Shown: piece by piece, positions 7,523 to 16,794 of the stretch | Position numbering within the stretch: position 1 is the first letter of the stretch | How the letters are laid out: each line of letters opens with the position of its first letter | Assembly: GCF_021290985.1 (NCBI RefSeq) | Contig: NZ_JAJOYU010000020.1 | Location: 1-64,000 of the forward strand | Reading direction: 5' to 3' | DNA: 64,000 nt | Source of the DNA: Rheinheimera soli | GTDB lineage: Bacteria > Pseudomonadota > Gammaproteobacteria > Enterobacterales > Alteromonadaceae | The notes under the pieces: generated by a model | Seen by the model: the letters and a program-made list of their open reading frames with translations, nothing else | Database searches by the model: none | Told to the model about the DNA's origin: nothing | Program-made: the position numbers and the translations under genes

Positions 7523-10120
7523 ATGAATAATAACAAAATTATACAATTAAGCCGCTGCGCTATAGCCGTCGGTGCCGTGTTGTTGAGCGGGCAAAGTTTT
7601 GCTCAGCAAGCTCAAGACGGTGACGATGTCGAGCGTATTGCAATCACAGGCTCTCATATTAAAAGAACAGACCTCGAAGGCCCTTCACCTGTCACTATTA
7701 TTAGCCGCGACGATATCGACAAATCAGGTTTTGATAACCTGCAACAATTACTGGAACGTTTACCTGCAGCAGGTTCAGGCACATTCTCCACCCGGGGTAA
7801 CAGCCAGGACTCGACAGCCAACGGTGCAGCAGCAGTCAGCTTAAGAGGTTTTGGTGCAGATGCAACGCTGGTGTTAATCAATGGTCGCCGAGTGGCCAGC
7901 AGCCCTTTTGCTGAGGGCATAGTCAACAGCTTTGTTGATATCAACAGCATCCCTATGGCTGCGATTGAACGTATCGATATTTTAAAAGATGGAGCCTCTG
8001 CCATTTATGGTTCTGATGCAGTGGCAGGTGTAGTGAATATTATCTTGCGTAAAGATTTCACTGGCACGGATGTTACCGCAGGTTTTGGTGGCACAACAGG
8101 CCCGAACTATGACGAAAAAACCTTCTCCACGGTCTGGGGCACTGGAGATGATAAAAGCAATGCGACTCTGATCCTGGATTACTTCAGCAACTCACAAATC
8201 GACAACTATGAATTAGGCCGTTTTGGTACATCCAATCAGGCGCCCTATGGTGGTCAGGATCTTCGTTCTTCACGCGGTTATCCAGGTCGTTTTGTTGTGG
8301 ATGGCGTGGTCACTATTGATCCGGGCTGTCCTGTGGATCAGCGTGCAGGCGCAACTTGTGTCTACGATTACGGTCCATCTTCCATTGCAGTTCCGGAAGC
8401 CGAACGTATGGGCGCAATTTTGAGCATGAACCGCGACGTGAATGACTCCGTAGAGTTATTTGCAGAAATTGCAGCGCAACACAACACCTCGGCAGCAGGT
8501 GGTGCTGCAACACCATTGGATGAAGGCGCAGGTTTAACCGTACCTGGGACTCATCCAAATAACCCTTTTGGCCAGGATGTTGAAATCAGTCGTTATCGTA
8601 CTGTAGATGCAGGTAACAGACGTTGGGATATTACCTCAGATACCTTGCGGGTACTGGCAGGGTTACGCGGCAATATCAATAACTGGGACTGGGAAACTGC
8701 TGTGCAAAAAGGCCGCAGCGCATCCTCTCAAACCGGTGATAAGTCACAAGGTTGGGTTCGTACCGACTTCCTGCAGCAAGAAATTAATGCAGGCCGTTAC
8801 AATCCTTTTGGCGGTGTGCAAAATCCACAATCTGTGATTGATGCTATTACCACTAGTTTAGTGCGTCGCGGTAAATCCCATATGACCTCGGCGGATGCGC
8901 GTATCAGTGGTGAGCTGTTTGATGTCAGTCATGGTGCAGTGTCTTTAGCTGCGGGTGTTGAATACCGTAAAGAAGACGCAACCGATACGCCAGATGATCA
9001 GTTCCAGCGTGGTTTGATTTTTGGTACTGAATCTGTATCTGCTGCAGCCAGCCGTTCGCAAAAAGCTGCTTATGTTGAGATTTCAGTGCCGTTGCTGGAA
9101 AATCTGGAAATGCAATTAGCTGAGCGTTATGACCACTACAGTGATTTTGGTGGCACAGCTAATCCTAAAGTCGCCTTCCACTTTACCCCTACCGATGAGT
9201 GGTCACTTCGTGCTTCATGGAGTCAGGGCTTCCGAGCGCCTTCACTGGCACAAGTTGGCTTAGGTCCATCTCAGGAATCACAATTCTTCGTTGATACTTT
9301 CCGCTGTCCAACACCTGACGCCAGCAACCCGGCTTGCGCCTCTACCGACTACACCATCGTCTTTGCCGGTAACCCGAATTTAGAAGCTGAGGAATCAGAA
9401 AGCTGGAACGTCGGCGCAATCTGGCAGGTCACTGAAGACTTAGATTTCAGCCTGGATGTCTGGAGCATTACTCAGGACAACAAAATCGATGAAGTTCCTT
9501 TCGGTGATGTTTATGCGGCAGAATGCGGTAACCAAAATAGCACTATCTGTGTACGCCGGGCTCCGTTACCAGGTCAGACTTTAGGTGAACTGGACAGGAT
9601 CAACAACACCTTCTTTAACGTCAGTTCTCAGGAAGCAGACGGTATCGATTTATCCAGCCGCTATAAAATGGATTTAGACGGTATGGGTAAACTGAAATTT
9701 AACCTGGAATACACTTACCTGAGCAACTTCGAAAAAGATGGTCAGGATTACACAGGTGAATACCGTTACCCGCAACACCGCTGGACTGGAACTGCAGATT
9801 GGACCTTAAACGATTGGGGCGTATCGACAGTGCTGAGCTACATTGGTGAGTTTGAAGATACACCAGATATAGACTTTGATGGCACGCTAGACTTTGAAGA
9901 GAACAAGTCACGTATGATCAAAGCTCAGGTTCTGGTAGACGTTCAGGGTTATTACAACCTGAATGAACAAACCAAACTAACTATAGGTATCAACAACCTG
10001 TTTGATAAGGAACCACCCTTTGCAATAGGTGATGGCGATGGTGATCTGTATGGCTATGTGACCAGCATGTACAACCCTCGTGGTCAGTACATTTACGGTA
10101 AAGTAAATTACAAGTTCTAA
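7523..10120 (+). CDS. TonB-dependent outer-membrane receptor
   Basis: 865 residues from the ATG at 7523; a 21-codon upstream extension in the same frame does not look like a signal peptide. Signal peptide cleaved after QSFA. A TonB-box-like segment (DDVERIAITGSHIKR) is followed by the plug (GPSPVTIISRDDIDKSGFDNLQQLLERLPA, then AIERIDILKDGASAIYGSDAVAGVVNIILRK) and a 22-strand barrel ending in YNPRGQYIYGKVNYKF. The DLEGPSPVT/GASAIYGSDA signature belongs to the large receptor group of Alteromonadales and Sphingomonadales that import peptides or plant-type carbon compounds. No substrate gene is adjacent, so the ligand is unassigned. A strong terminator follows. Confidence 0.92.
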   Translation: MNNNKIIQLSRCAIAVGAVLLSGQSFAQQAQDGDDVERIAITGSHIKRTDLEGPSPVTIISRDDIDKSGFDNLQQLLERLPAAGSGTFSTRGNSQDSTANGAAAVSLRGFGADATLVLINGRRVASSPFAEGIVNSFVDINSIPMAAIERIDILKDGASAIYGSDAVAGVVNIILRKDFTGTDVTAGFGGTTGPNYDEKTFSTVWGTGDDKSNATLILDYFSNSQIDNYELGRFGTSNQAPYGGQDLRSSRGYPGRFVVDGVVTIDPGCPVDQRAGATCVYDYGPSSIAVPEAERMGAILSMNRDVNDSVELFAEIAAQHNTSAAGGAATPLDEGAGLTVPGTHPNNPFGQDVEISRYRTVDAGNRRWDITSDTLRVLAGLRGNINNWDWETAVQKGRSASSQTGDKSQGWVRTDFLQQEINAGRYNPFGGVQNPQSVIDAITTSLVRRGKSHMTSADARISGELFDVSHGAVSLAAGVEYRKEDATDTPDDQFQRGLIFGTESVSAAASRSQKAAYVEISVPLLENLEMQLAERYDHYSDFGGTANPKVAFHFTPTDEWSLRASWSQGFRAPSLAQVGLGPSQESQFFVDTFRCPTPDASNPACASTDYTIVFAGNPNLEAEESESWNVGAIWQVTEDLDFSLDVWSITQDNKIDEVPFGDVYAAECGNQNSTICVRRAPLPGQTLGELDRINNTFFNVSSQEADGIDLSSRYKMDLDGMGKLKFNLEYTYLSNFEKDGQDYTGEYRYPQHRWTGTADWTLNDWGVSTVLSYIGEFEDTPDIDFDGTLDFEENKSRMIKAQVLVDVQGYYNLNEQTKLTIGINNLFDKEPPFAIGDGDGDLYGYVTSMYNPRGQYIYGKVNYKF

Positions 10121-10133
10121 GCGCTGACACTAC

Positions 10134-10157
10134 AAAGGGCCTGCGGGCCCTTTTATC
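10134..10157. terminator. Rho-independent terminator after the TonB receptor
   Basis: AAAGGGCC-TGCG-GGCCCTTT followed by TATC. It is A/T-flanked on both sides, so it can serve the receptor and the convergent cyclase gene. Confidence 0.75.
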
Positions 10158-10183
10158 AAAAAGACAAAAAATATCAGCATGCA

Positions 10184-11116
10184 TTATTCATTTAAAAGAG
10201 CAAACAACTCTGCTCTGTTGCGGCCATTACGTTTAGCCATATAAAGCGCTGAATCGGCCTGCAGATACAACTCCTCAAAATTGCTTTCGCCATGAGTCAA
10301 AGCTATGCCAATAGATGTGGTCACGCATAACTCAGCACCACCGGCTTTGATTGGATAATCCGCCAGAATTCCCCTTACTCGTTCAGCCACATGCAGCGCT
10401 GTTGCCGGATCAGTTTCCGATAAAAACACGGCAAACTCTTCCCCGCCTATCCGGCCAAAAATGTCGTATTCACGCAAGGCTTTTTTAACGCGGTTGGCTG
10501 TGGCTTTAAGCACTTCATCCCCGGCTTGATGACCGTAAGTGTCATTCACAGATTTAAAAAAGTCTAAGTCCAGCAACAATAACGCAGCAGGCTGATCATT
10601 ACGTTGACAGCGCGCCAGTTCTGCTTCGACTGAGTCAACAAAACAACGGCGATTCGCTACTTTGGTCAGCTCGTCTGTCAGAGCTAACTCACTTAAGCTG
10701 GCGACTTTGCTGTACAGCTGATGCTCCAGCACCTTCTGCTTGGTCATTTCTTTGGCTTGGATCAGCATTTCACCGGAAGGAAGAATTTGCTCAGAAAATA
10801 AAAACCAGCGGCCATCCGTCAAGTCTACTTCAAACAATCGAAAGGGGTTTTGTCGTCTTTTTTGCTGTGCCTGCGCCAGCCATTCTTCAATATTGTCCGC
10901 TTCAATCCGGATGCCTTTACGTTCTTCAAAAGCAAGCCGCATCAGATCATCAAACGAAATGCCCAGCATCTTGCGCTGATCCTGATAAAAAATATCACAG
11001 AAAGCCTGATTACAACCCAGCATCTTGTCGTCTGCCGTTAAAATGGCATAACCGTCATTACAGACTTCAATAAATTCCAGTAGCTTTTGCTGAAACAGCG
11101 GCGAAGAGAATGGCAT
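10184..11116 (-). CDS. PAS-GGDEF diguanylate cyclase
   Basis: 310-residue soluble protein. A PAS domain (about 15-125: VCNDGYAILTADDKMLGCNQAFCDIF) is followed by a coiled linker and a GGDEF domain (about 140-308). The active-site loop is GGEEF (224-228), catalytically competent, and an RxxD inhibitory site (R215-D218) sits five residues before it, so c-di-GMP feedback is expected. There is no membrane segment; the PAS domain presumably senses a cytoplasmic cue. GAGG precedes the ATG. It is transcribed alone. Confidence 0.92.
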   Translation of the reverse strand: MPFSSPLFQQKLLEFIEVCNDGYAILTADDKMLGCNQAFCDIFYQDQRKMLGISFDDLMRLAFEERKGIRIEADNIEEWLAQAQQKRRQNPFRLFEVDLTDGRWFLFSEQILPSGEMLIQAKEMTKQKVLEHQLYSKVASLSELALTDELTKVANRRCFVDSVEAELARCQRNDQPAALLLLDLDFFKSVNDTYGHQAGDEVLKATANRVKKALREYDIFGRIGGEEFAVFLSETDPATALHVAERVRGILADYPIKAGGAELCVTTSIGIALTHGESNFEELYLQADSALYMAKRNGRNRAELFALLNE

Positions 11117-11253
11117 AACAACCTCAAGCGCAGGCTTTGATTGTTAAACACTAGCAGAGGTAAGGAAGAGCGCCACAGAGTGCGGCAAGTAAATTAAAGG
11201 GCCGAGCTTAGACTCTGCCCTGCATATTAGATAGTTAGGCCTGAGCCGAGGAT

Positions 11254-11877
11254 CTAACCACGCTTACCAGGCCAGGCAGCAAGTACGGTTTCTGCAACCT
11301 GCTTTAATTCAGCACAGTTTGCACCGCTGGTGGCTTGCACTGCCATACCCTGCAGTACGGCGAGTATATAGCGCGCTAAGGCAGCTGGGTCTGAATGATC
11401 AGGTAAATCACCTTCAGCTTTGGCTTGTTCCAGACGAGTGCATAAAGCCACTTCGCCGGCCCGACGTTTGGCAATCAGTGCTTCTTTAACAAAAGTGGCA
11501 GATTCACTGCAGGCTAAAGCGCCCTGCACTATGACACAACCCGGCGGATTGTCCGGATCAGCATTGGTGCTTGCTGCACCACAGAGCATATGTTTCACTA
11601 CTTCGTAAGAAGTAGCATGCTCTAAAGCTGGGTAGAAAAACGCACAAGGGCGGTTCTCATACAGCTCAATAGTTTTTAAAAACAACTGTTCTTTATTACC
11701 AAAAGCGGCATACAAACTGGGTTTGTTGATGCCCATAGCTTCACATAAATCAGGCAAGGATGCGCCTTCATAACCTTTACGCCAGAAGACTTCTAATGCC
11801 TTTTGTAAGGCTTTTTCCATGTCAAAAGCGCGCGGGCGTCCCACTGTTGGCGCTGGTGTAACCGCTGATGCTGACAT
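11254..11877 (-). CDS. TetR/AcrR-family repressor of the adjacent RND operon
   Basis: 207 residues. N-terminal TetR helix-turn-helix (about 18-65: AFDMEKALQKALEVFWRKGYEGASLPDLCEAMGINKPSLYAAFGNKEQLF) and a C-terminal ligand-binding domain of the AcrR/YxaF type with LARYILAVLQGMAVQATSGA. GGAG precedes the ATG. The gene is divergent from the RND efflux operon, the standard arrangement for a local repressor, and three near-identical palindromic motifs lie between them. One is about 70 bp from this start, implying autoregulation. Confidence 0.92.
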   Translation of the reverse strand: MSASAVTPAPTVGRPRAFDMEKALQKALEVFWRKGYEGASLPDLCEAMGINKPSLYAAFGNKEQLFLKTIELYENRPCAFFYPALEHATSYEVVKHMLCGAASTNADPDNPPGCVIVQGALACSESATFVKEALIAKRRAGEVALCTRLEQAKAEGDLPDHSDPAALARYILAVLQGMAVQATSGANCAELKQVAETVLAAWPGKRG

Positions 11878-11945
11878 TTCAGACTCCGGATTAAAAACGA
11901 TGCACTAGCTTAAACTGCTTGGCAGCACATGTCCAGAAAGGAATA

Positions 11946-11961
11946 TTTACCAATCGGTACA
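11946..11961. promoter_or_regulatory. Operator-like motif 1 (TetR side)
   Basis: TTTACCAATCGGTACA, an imperfect palindrome (TACC....GGTA) repeated at 12195 and 12246. It lies about 70 bp upstream of the TetR gene and is a likely autoregulatory site. Confidence 0.6.
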
Positions 11962-12194
11962 TTATGGTATAAAATAGCAACTTATCTTGACAGACCAGTT
12001 ACTTGCTCTGCTTTGGACTCTGTCATTGTGAAATAGTTTTAGGCAATCCAAAGCGGTTTTTAGATATTCAGTAAAAACACAGCAAATTTTATGCTGTATC
12101 CCGTTAACAGACCTTCCGGCAGTAGTCCTGCTAACCATCAAACTTCGGCTTATAACCAAAGTTATTTGGCTAAGTTCAAAAGACTCTATAGTTT

Positions 12195-12210
12195 TTTACC
12201 AATCAGTACA
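12195..12210. promoter_or_regulatory. Operator-like motif 2
   Basis: TTTACCAATCAGTACA, 14 of 16 positions identical to motif 1. It sits just upstream of the -35 of the efflux operon. Confidence 0.6.
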
Positions 12211-12219
12211 AAATATTAA

Positions 12220-12261
12220 TTGACTCTTGGTTGAACTTCTATATATTTACCGACCAGTACA
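12220..12261 (+). promoter_or_regulatory. RND operon promoter overlapped by operator-like motif 3
   Basis: TTGACT (12220), 16-bp spacer, TATATT (12242-12247). The third motif copy, TTTACCGACCAGTACA (12246-12261), covers the end of the -10 and the start point, an ideal position for repression. Motifs 2 and 3 are 51 bp apart, about five helical turns. Outside these sites nothing else was recognised in the 465-bp gap between the two genes. Confidence 0.65.
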
Positions 12262-12342
12262 AAACTAACAGATGAAACTAGTTTGTACAACATAAGTTGA
12301 AACCAAATCTCTTTATTGACCAAATTGAACGAGGAAAACGTC

Positions 12343-13599
12343 ATGAGCAACAACACTATCCGAACCTTTGTACTGGGAAGCATAGCCGCCTTAGTGTTAT
12401 CCGCTTGTGGCACGCCGGAAGCTGCAGCACCAGGCGCTATGGCAGCACCAGAAGTCAATGTAGCTACAGTAGTACATGAAAAAATTACTGAATGGGATGA
12501 GTTTACCGGTCGCTTGCAGGCGCCTGAAACCGTCACTTTAGTACCAAGGGTATCAGGTTATATCGAACAGGTGTTTTTCACTGAAGGCGCTTTAGTAAAA
12601 CAAGGCGACTTGCTGTTCCAGATTGATGCTCGTCCTTTTGCCACTGAAGTAGCGCGCTTAAAAGCTGAATTGTCCAATGCTGAAACAGCGCAAAAACTGG
12701 CCGACAATGATTACCGTCGTGCTGAAGCCTTGAAAAAACAACGGGCGATCTCTGAAGAAGTATTGGATACCCGCTTAAGCCGTAAATTGCAATCCGCAGC
12801 CACTGTGGCTTCTGTCAAAGCCGCATTGCAGCGCGCTGAACTGGACTTATCTTTTACCCAAGTCAAAGCCCCTATTTCGGGCCGTGTCTCTTATGCACAA
12901 ATTACGGCGGGTAACTTTGTTCAGGCTGGTAGCAGCCAACTGACCACTTTAGTCAGCACCAGCAAAATGTATGCGTACTTTGATGCAGACGAACAAACCT
13001 ATCTGAAATATGTGCAACTGGCAGCTGAAGGCAACAGAGCCGAACAGCGTACAGCCCACAACACTGTCTATATGGCGCTGGCGGGTGACAGCGACTTTGG
13101 TTATGTCGGCAGCATCGACTTTATCGACAACAGCATCAACGCCCAAACCGGAACCATCCGTGCCCGCGCTACCTTTGAAAACGTCGATAACAAATTGATC
13201 CCAGGTTTATTCGCCCGTTTAAAACTAGTGGGCAGCAATGCGTATCAGGGAATTTTGATCGACGACAAAGCCATAGGCACAGACTTAAGCAACAAATTTG
13301 TACTGGTCGTCAATAACGAAAACCAACTGGAATACCGTGCTGTCACTTTAGGTGAAAAGGTCAACGGCCTGCGCATTATCAGCAAAGGTTTGCAAGCCCA
13401 GGATCGTATTGTGGTCAATGGTCTGCAACGTGTACGCCCGGCCATGACTATTCAGCCTAAGCAGGTAGAAATGGCCACTGTGCAACAACTTTCCGCTTTA
13501 AAAGCAGAGCAACAGCAGTTAGAAGTAGACAGCAAGCTGGAACTTACCGCTGCTGCTGAACAAGCTGCTTCTGTGCAACAAGCAGCTAACCAGGGTTAA
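12343..13599 (+). CDS. RND efflux periplasmic adaptor (membrane-fusion protein)
   Basis: 418 residues from the ATG at 12343, chosen for the GAGGAAAA site in front of it. It is a lipoprotein: the signal ends at a lipobox, LVLSAC, with Cys near residue 21. Order: beta-barrel/lipoyl strands (GRLQAPETVTLVPRVSGYIEQVFFTEGALVKQGDLLFQID), helical hairpin (about 95-165), second lipoyl half (APISGRVSYAQITAGNFVQAG), beta-barrel and membrane-proximal domains. It links the inner-membrane RND pump to the outer-membrane channel, as AcrA/MexA do. First gene of a three-gene operon; the pump starts 9 nt after its stop. Confidence 0.94.
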   Translation: MSNNTIRTFVLGSIAALVLSACGTPEAAAPGAMAAPEVNVATVVHEKITEWDEFTGRLQAPETVTLVPRVSGYIEQVFFTEGALVKQGDLLFQIDARPFATEVARLKAELSNAETAQKLADNDYRRAEALKKQRAISEEVLDTRLSRKLQSAATVASVKAALQRAELDLSFTQVKAPISGRVSYAQITAGNFVQAGSSQLTTLVSTSKMYAYFDADEQTYLKYVQLAAEGNRAEQRTAHNTVYMALAGDSDFGYVGSIDFIDNSINAQTGTIRARATFENVDNKLIPGLFARLKLVGSNAYQGILIDDKAIGTDLSNKFVLVVNNENQLEYRAVTLGEKVNGLRIISKGLQAQDRIVVNGLQRVRPAMTIQPKQVEMATVQQLSALKAEQQQLEVDSKLELTAAAEQAASVQQAANQG

Positions 13600-13608
13600 G
13601 GAACGGCT

Positions 13609-16600
13609 ATGTTATCGCAATTTTTTATCAAAAGACCTATCTTTGCCGCTGTGCTGTCGCTGCTGATTTTTATCGGCGGCGCCCTGGCAGTATGGCAACT
13701 CCCCATCACTGAATACCCTGAAGTTGTGCCACCTACAGTGGTCGTGACAGCTAACTATCCTGGTGCTAACCCTAAAGTCATAGCTGAAACTGTCGCCTCG
13801 CCTTTAGAGCAGGAAATTAACGGTGTCGAAGACATGCTGTATATGTCTTCTCAGGCGACTTCTGATGGCCGTATGACCTTAACTATCACCTTCGCTATAG
13901 GCACAGATGTAGACCGTGCTCAGACGCAAGTGCAAAGCCGGGTTGACAGAGCCAGCCCTCGCTTGCCGCAGGAAGTGCAACGTTTAGGTGTAGTCACTGA
14001 GAAATCATCACCCGACTTAACCATGGTGGTGCATTTAACCTCACCAGACGACAGATACGATATGTTGTATTTATCGAACTATGCGGCGCTGAACGTCAAA
14101 GACGAATTAGCCCGTATTGAGGGTGTAGGAGCTGTGCGTTTATTTGGTGCCAGCGAATACAGCTTACGTATATGGCTGGATCCAAACAAAGTCTCAGCAG
14201 TCGGTTTATCGCCTGCTCAGATTATTGCGTCAATTCGTGAGCAAAACCAACAGGCAGCTGCTGGTTCTTTAGGTGCACAACCTGCAGGTGACAGTGATTT
14301 TCAAATTCTGATCAACGTCAAAGGCCGTTTAACCACAGAGCAGGAATTTGCGGACATTATCGTCAAAGTAGGTGAAGACGGCGAAGTAACCCGTATCCGT
14401 GATATTGGCCGTGTTGAGTTAGGCGCTCAGTCTTATGCACTACGCTCTTTGCTGAACAACAAAGATGCTGTGGCTATGCCTATTTTCCAGGCCTCTGGTT
14501 CCAACGCTATTCAGATTTCCGATGATGTGCGTGCCACTATGGCTGAACTGTCCAAAGGTTTCCCTGAAGGTTTAACCTACGATATCGTCTACGACCCTAC
14601 CGTATTCGTGCGTGGCTCTATTGAAGCTGTAGTAAAAACCTTGCTGGAAGCAGTGTTGCTGGTGGTTTTAGTGGTGGTGTTATTCCTGCAAACCTGGCGT
14701 GCTTCTATTATTCCTTTAGTGGCCGTGCCTGTGTCCCTGGTCGGTACCTTTGCCTTTATGCATATGCTGGGTTTTTCACTGAACGCTTTATCTTTATTTG
14801 GTCTGGTATTGGCCATAGGTATAGTGGTCGATGACGCCATAGTCGTAGTAGAAAACGTTGAGCGTAATATTGCTGATGGTTTATCTCCTATGGCAGCCAC
14901 GCAAAAAGCCATGAAAGAAGTGACAGGCCCTATAGTTGCAACTACCTTAGTGCTGGCTGCCGTATTTATTCCTACCGCTTTTATGTCAGGTTTAACAGGC
15001 CAGTTTTATAAACAGTTTGCGTTAACTATCACTATCTCCACCTTTATCTCTGCGCTGAACTCTTTGACGTTAAGCCCGGCTTTATCGGCACTGCTGTTAA
15101 AACCTCATGGCTCTAAACCTGATGCCTTAACCCGTGTACTGAACAAAGCTTTTGGCAGCTGGTTATTTGATCCTTTTAACCGTCTGTTTAACAAAGCGTC
15201 CAAAGGTTATGGCCTGATGGTACGTAAAGTGATTCGGTTTGGTGGCATTATCGGTATTCTGTACATTGGCTTAGTCGGCTTAACTGCAGTGCAGTTCCAG
15301 CAAACCCCTACAGGTTATGTGCCAGGTCAGGATAAACAGTACTTAGTGGCTTTTGCTCAGTTACCGGACGCTTCTTCTTTAGATCGCACCGAAGCTGTGA
15401 TTAAAGAAATGTCACGTATTGCGGCTGAACATCCAGGTGTGGCGAACTCTATCTCCTTCCCGGGCTTGTCCATCAACGGTTTTACCAACAGCCCAAGCGC
15501 AGGCATAGTCTTTGTCGGTCTGGATGATTTTAGCGAACGTGGTTCAGCTGAATTATCAGGTAATGCCATAGCTGCTGCACTGAACCAGAAATTTGCCGGT
15601 ATTCAGGACGCCTTTATCGCCATATTCCCACCACCACCAGTACAAGGTTTAGGCACCATAGGAGGTTTCCGTCTGCAAATTCAGGACAGAGCCAACCTGG
15701 GGTATGAAGAACTGGCTGCTGTCACCATGCAAGTGATGCAAAAAGCCTGGGCGACGCCTGAACTGGCCGGTGTGTTCTCCAGTTATCAGGTGAACGTACC
15801 CCAGCTTGATTTAGACATAGACCGTACCAAAGCCAAACAACAAGGCGTTGATCTGGACGAGATATTCCAGACGCTGCAAGTCTATATGGGCTCGGCTTAT
15901 GTCAACGACTTCAACCAGTTTGGCCGGACTTATCAGGTCAATGTGCAGGCGGACGAGCAATTCCGTAAGGACCCTGAACAAATTCGTCAGCTGAAAGTGC
16001 GTAATAACGCAGGTGAAATGATCCCGCTGGGCTCTTTCATTAACGTGAAACATTCAGCTGGCCCTGACCGTGTGATGCACTACAACGGTTACACCACAGC
16101 AGAAATTAACGGTGGCCCGGCCGCTGGTTACAGTACAGGCGAAGCTCAGGCAGCTATTGAAAAAATTCTGGCCGAAACCTTACCTGTTGGCATGACCTAC
16201 GAGTGGACAGAACTGACCTATCAGCAAATTCTGGCAGGTAACGCTGAACTGCTGGTGTTCCCGCTGGTGATACTGCTGGTGTTTATGGTGCTGGCAGCTC
16301 AGTACGAAAGCTTAACTTTACCGCTGGCTATTATCCTGATTGTGCCTATGACCTTATTGTCAGCCATGACAGGGGTCTGGATCTATGGTGGTGATAACAA
16401 CATCTTCACTCAGATAGGGCTGATAGTGCTGGTGGGGCTCGCGACGAAAAACGCCATCTTAATAGTCGAATTTGCCAAAGAGTTGCAGGACCACGGCATG
16501 AACACTATGGATGCCATTCTGGAAGCGGCCCGCTTACGTCTGCGTCCGATCTTAATGACCTCCATCGCCTTTATTATGGGTGTAGTGCCTATGGTGCTTT

Positions 16601-16794
16601 CAACAGGTGCGGGTGCAGAAATGCGTCAGGCCATGGGTGTAGCCGTATTCGCCGGTATGATTGGCGTCACTATCTTCGGTCTGATTTTAACGCCGCTGTT
16701 TTATTACGCTCTGGCCAAACGCCGTGATCGCCAACTGGCGCAAGGCTCTGCCACTGTGAGCGCTACTGTAACTGAGGACACTCATCATGCGTAA
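13609..16794 (+). CDS. Multidrug RND (HAE1) efflux pump
   Basis: 1061 residues, the usual size for HAE1 pumps such as AcrB/MexB. N-terminal FIKRPIFAAVLSLLIFIGGALAVWQLPITEYPEV, porter-domain repeat LPQEVQRLGV, a membrane core with GIVVDDAIVVVENVERN carrying the paired Asp of the proton relay, and the second-half motif GLIVLVGLATKNAILIVEFAKE. The FPPPPVQGLG loop suggests a hydrophobic-drug profile. It drives proton-coupled export of drugs, dyes or detergents. It overlaps the outer-membrane-factor gene by 8 nt. Confidence 0.95.
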   Translation: MLSQFFIKRPIFAAVLSLLIFIGGALAVWQLPITEYPEVVPPTVVVTANYPGANPKVIAETVASPLEQEINGVEDMLYMSSQATSDGRMTLTITFAIGTDVDRAQTQVQSRVDRASPRLPQEVQRLGVVTEKSSPDLTMVVHLTSPDDRYDMLYLSNYAALNVKDELARIEGVGAVRLFGASEYSLRIWLDPNKVSAVGLSPAQIIASIREQNQQAAAGSLGAQPAGDSDFQILINVKGRLTTEQEFADIIVKVGEDGEVTRIRDIGRVELGAQSYALRSLLNNKDAVAMPIFQASGSNAIQISDDVRATMAELSKGFPEGLTYDIVYDPTVFVRGSIEAVVKTLLEAVLLVVLVVVLFLQTWRASIIPLVAVPVSLVGTFAFMHMLGFSLNALSLFGLVLAIGIVVDDAIVVVENVERNIADGLSPMAATQKAMKEVTGPIVATTLVLAAVFIPTAFMSGLTGQFYKQFALTITISTFISALNSLTLSPALSALLLKPHGSKPDALTRVLNKAFGSWLFDPFNRLFNKASKGYGLMVRKVIRFGGIIGILYIGLVGLTAVQFQQTPTGYVPGQDKQYLVAFAQLPDASSLDRTEAVIKEMSRIAAEHPGVANSISFPGLSINGFTNSPSAGIVFVGLDDFSERGSAELSGNAIAAALNQKFAGIQDAFIAIFPPPPVQGLGTIGGFRLQIQDRANLGYEELAAVTMQVMQKAWATPELAGVFSSYQVNVPQLDLDIDRTKAKQQGVDLDEIFQTLQVYMGSAYVNDFNQFGRTYQVNVQADEQFRKDPEQIRQLKVRNNAGEMIPLGSFINVKHSAGPDRVMHYNGYTTAEINGGPAAGYSTGEAQAAIEKILAETLPVGMTYEWTELTYQQILAGNAELLVFPLVILLVFMVLAAQYESLTLPLAIILIVPMTLLSAMTGVWIYGGDNNIFTQIGLIVLVGLATKNAILIVEFAKELQDHGMNTMDAILEAARLRLRPILMTSIAFIMGVVPMVLSTGAGAEMRQAMGVAVFAGMIGVTIFGLILTPLFYYALAKRRDRQLAQGSATVSATVTEDTHHA

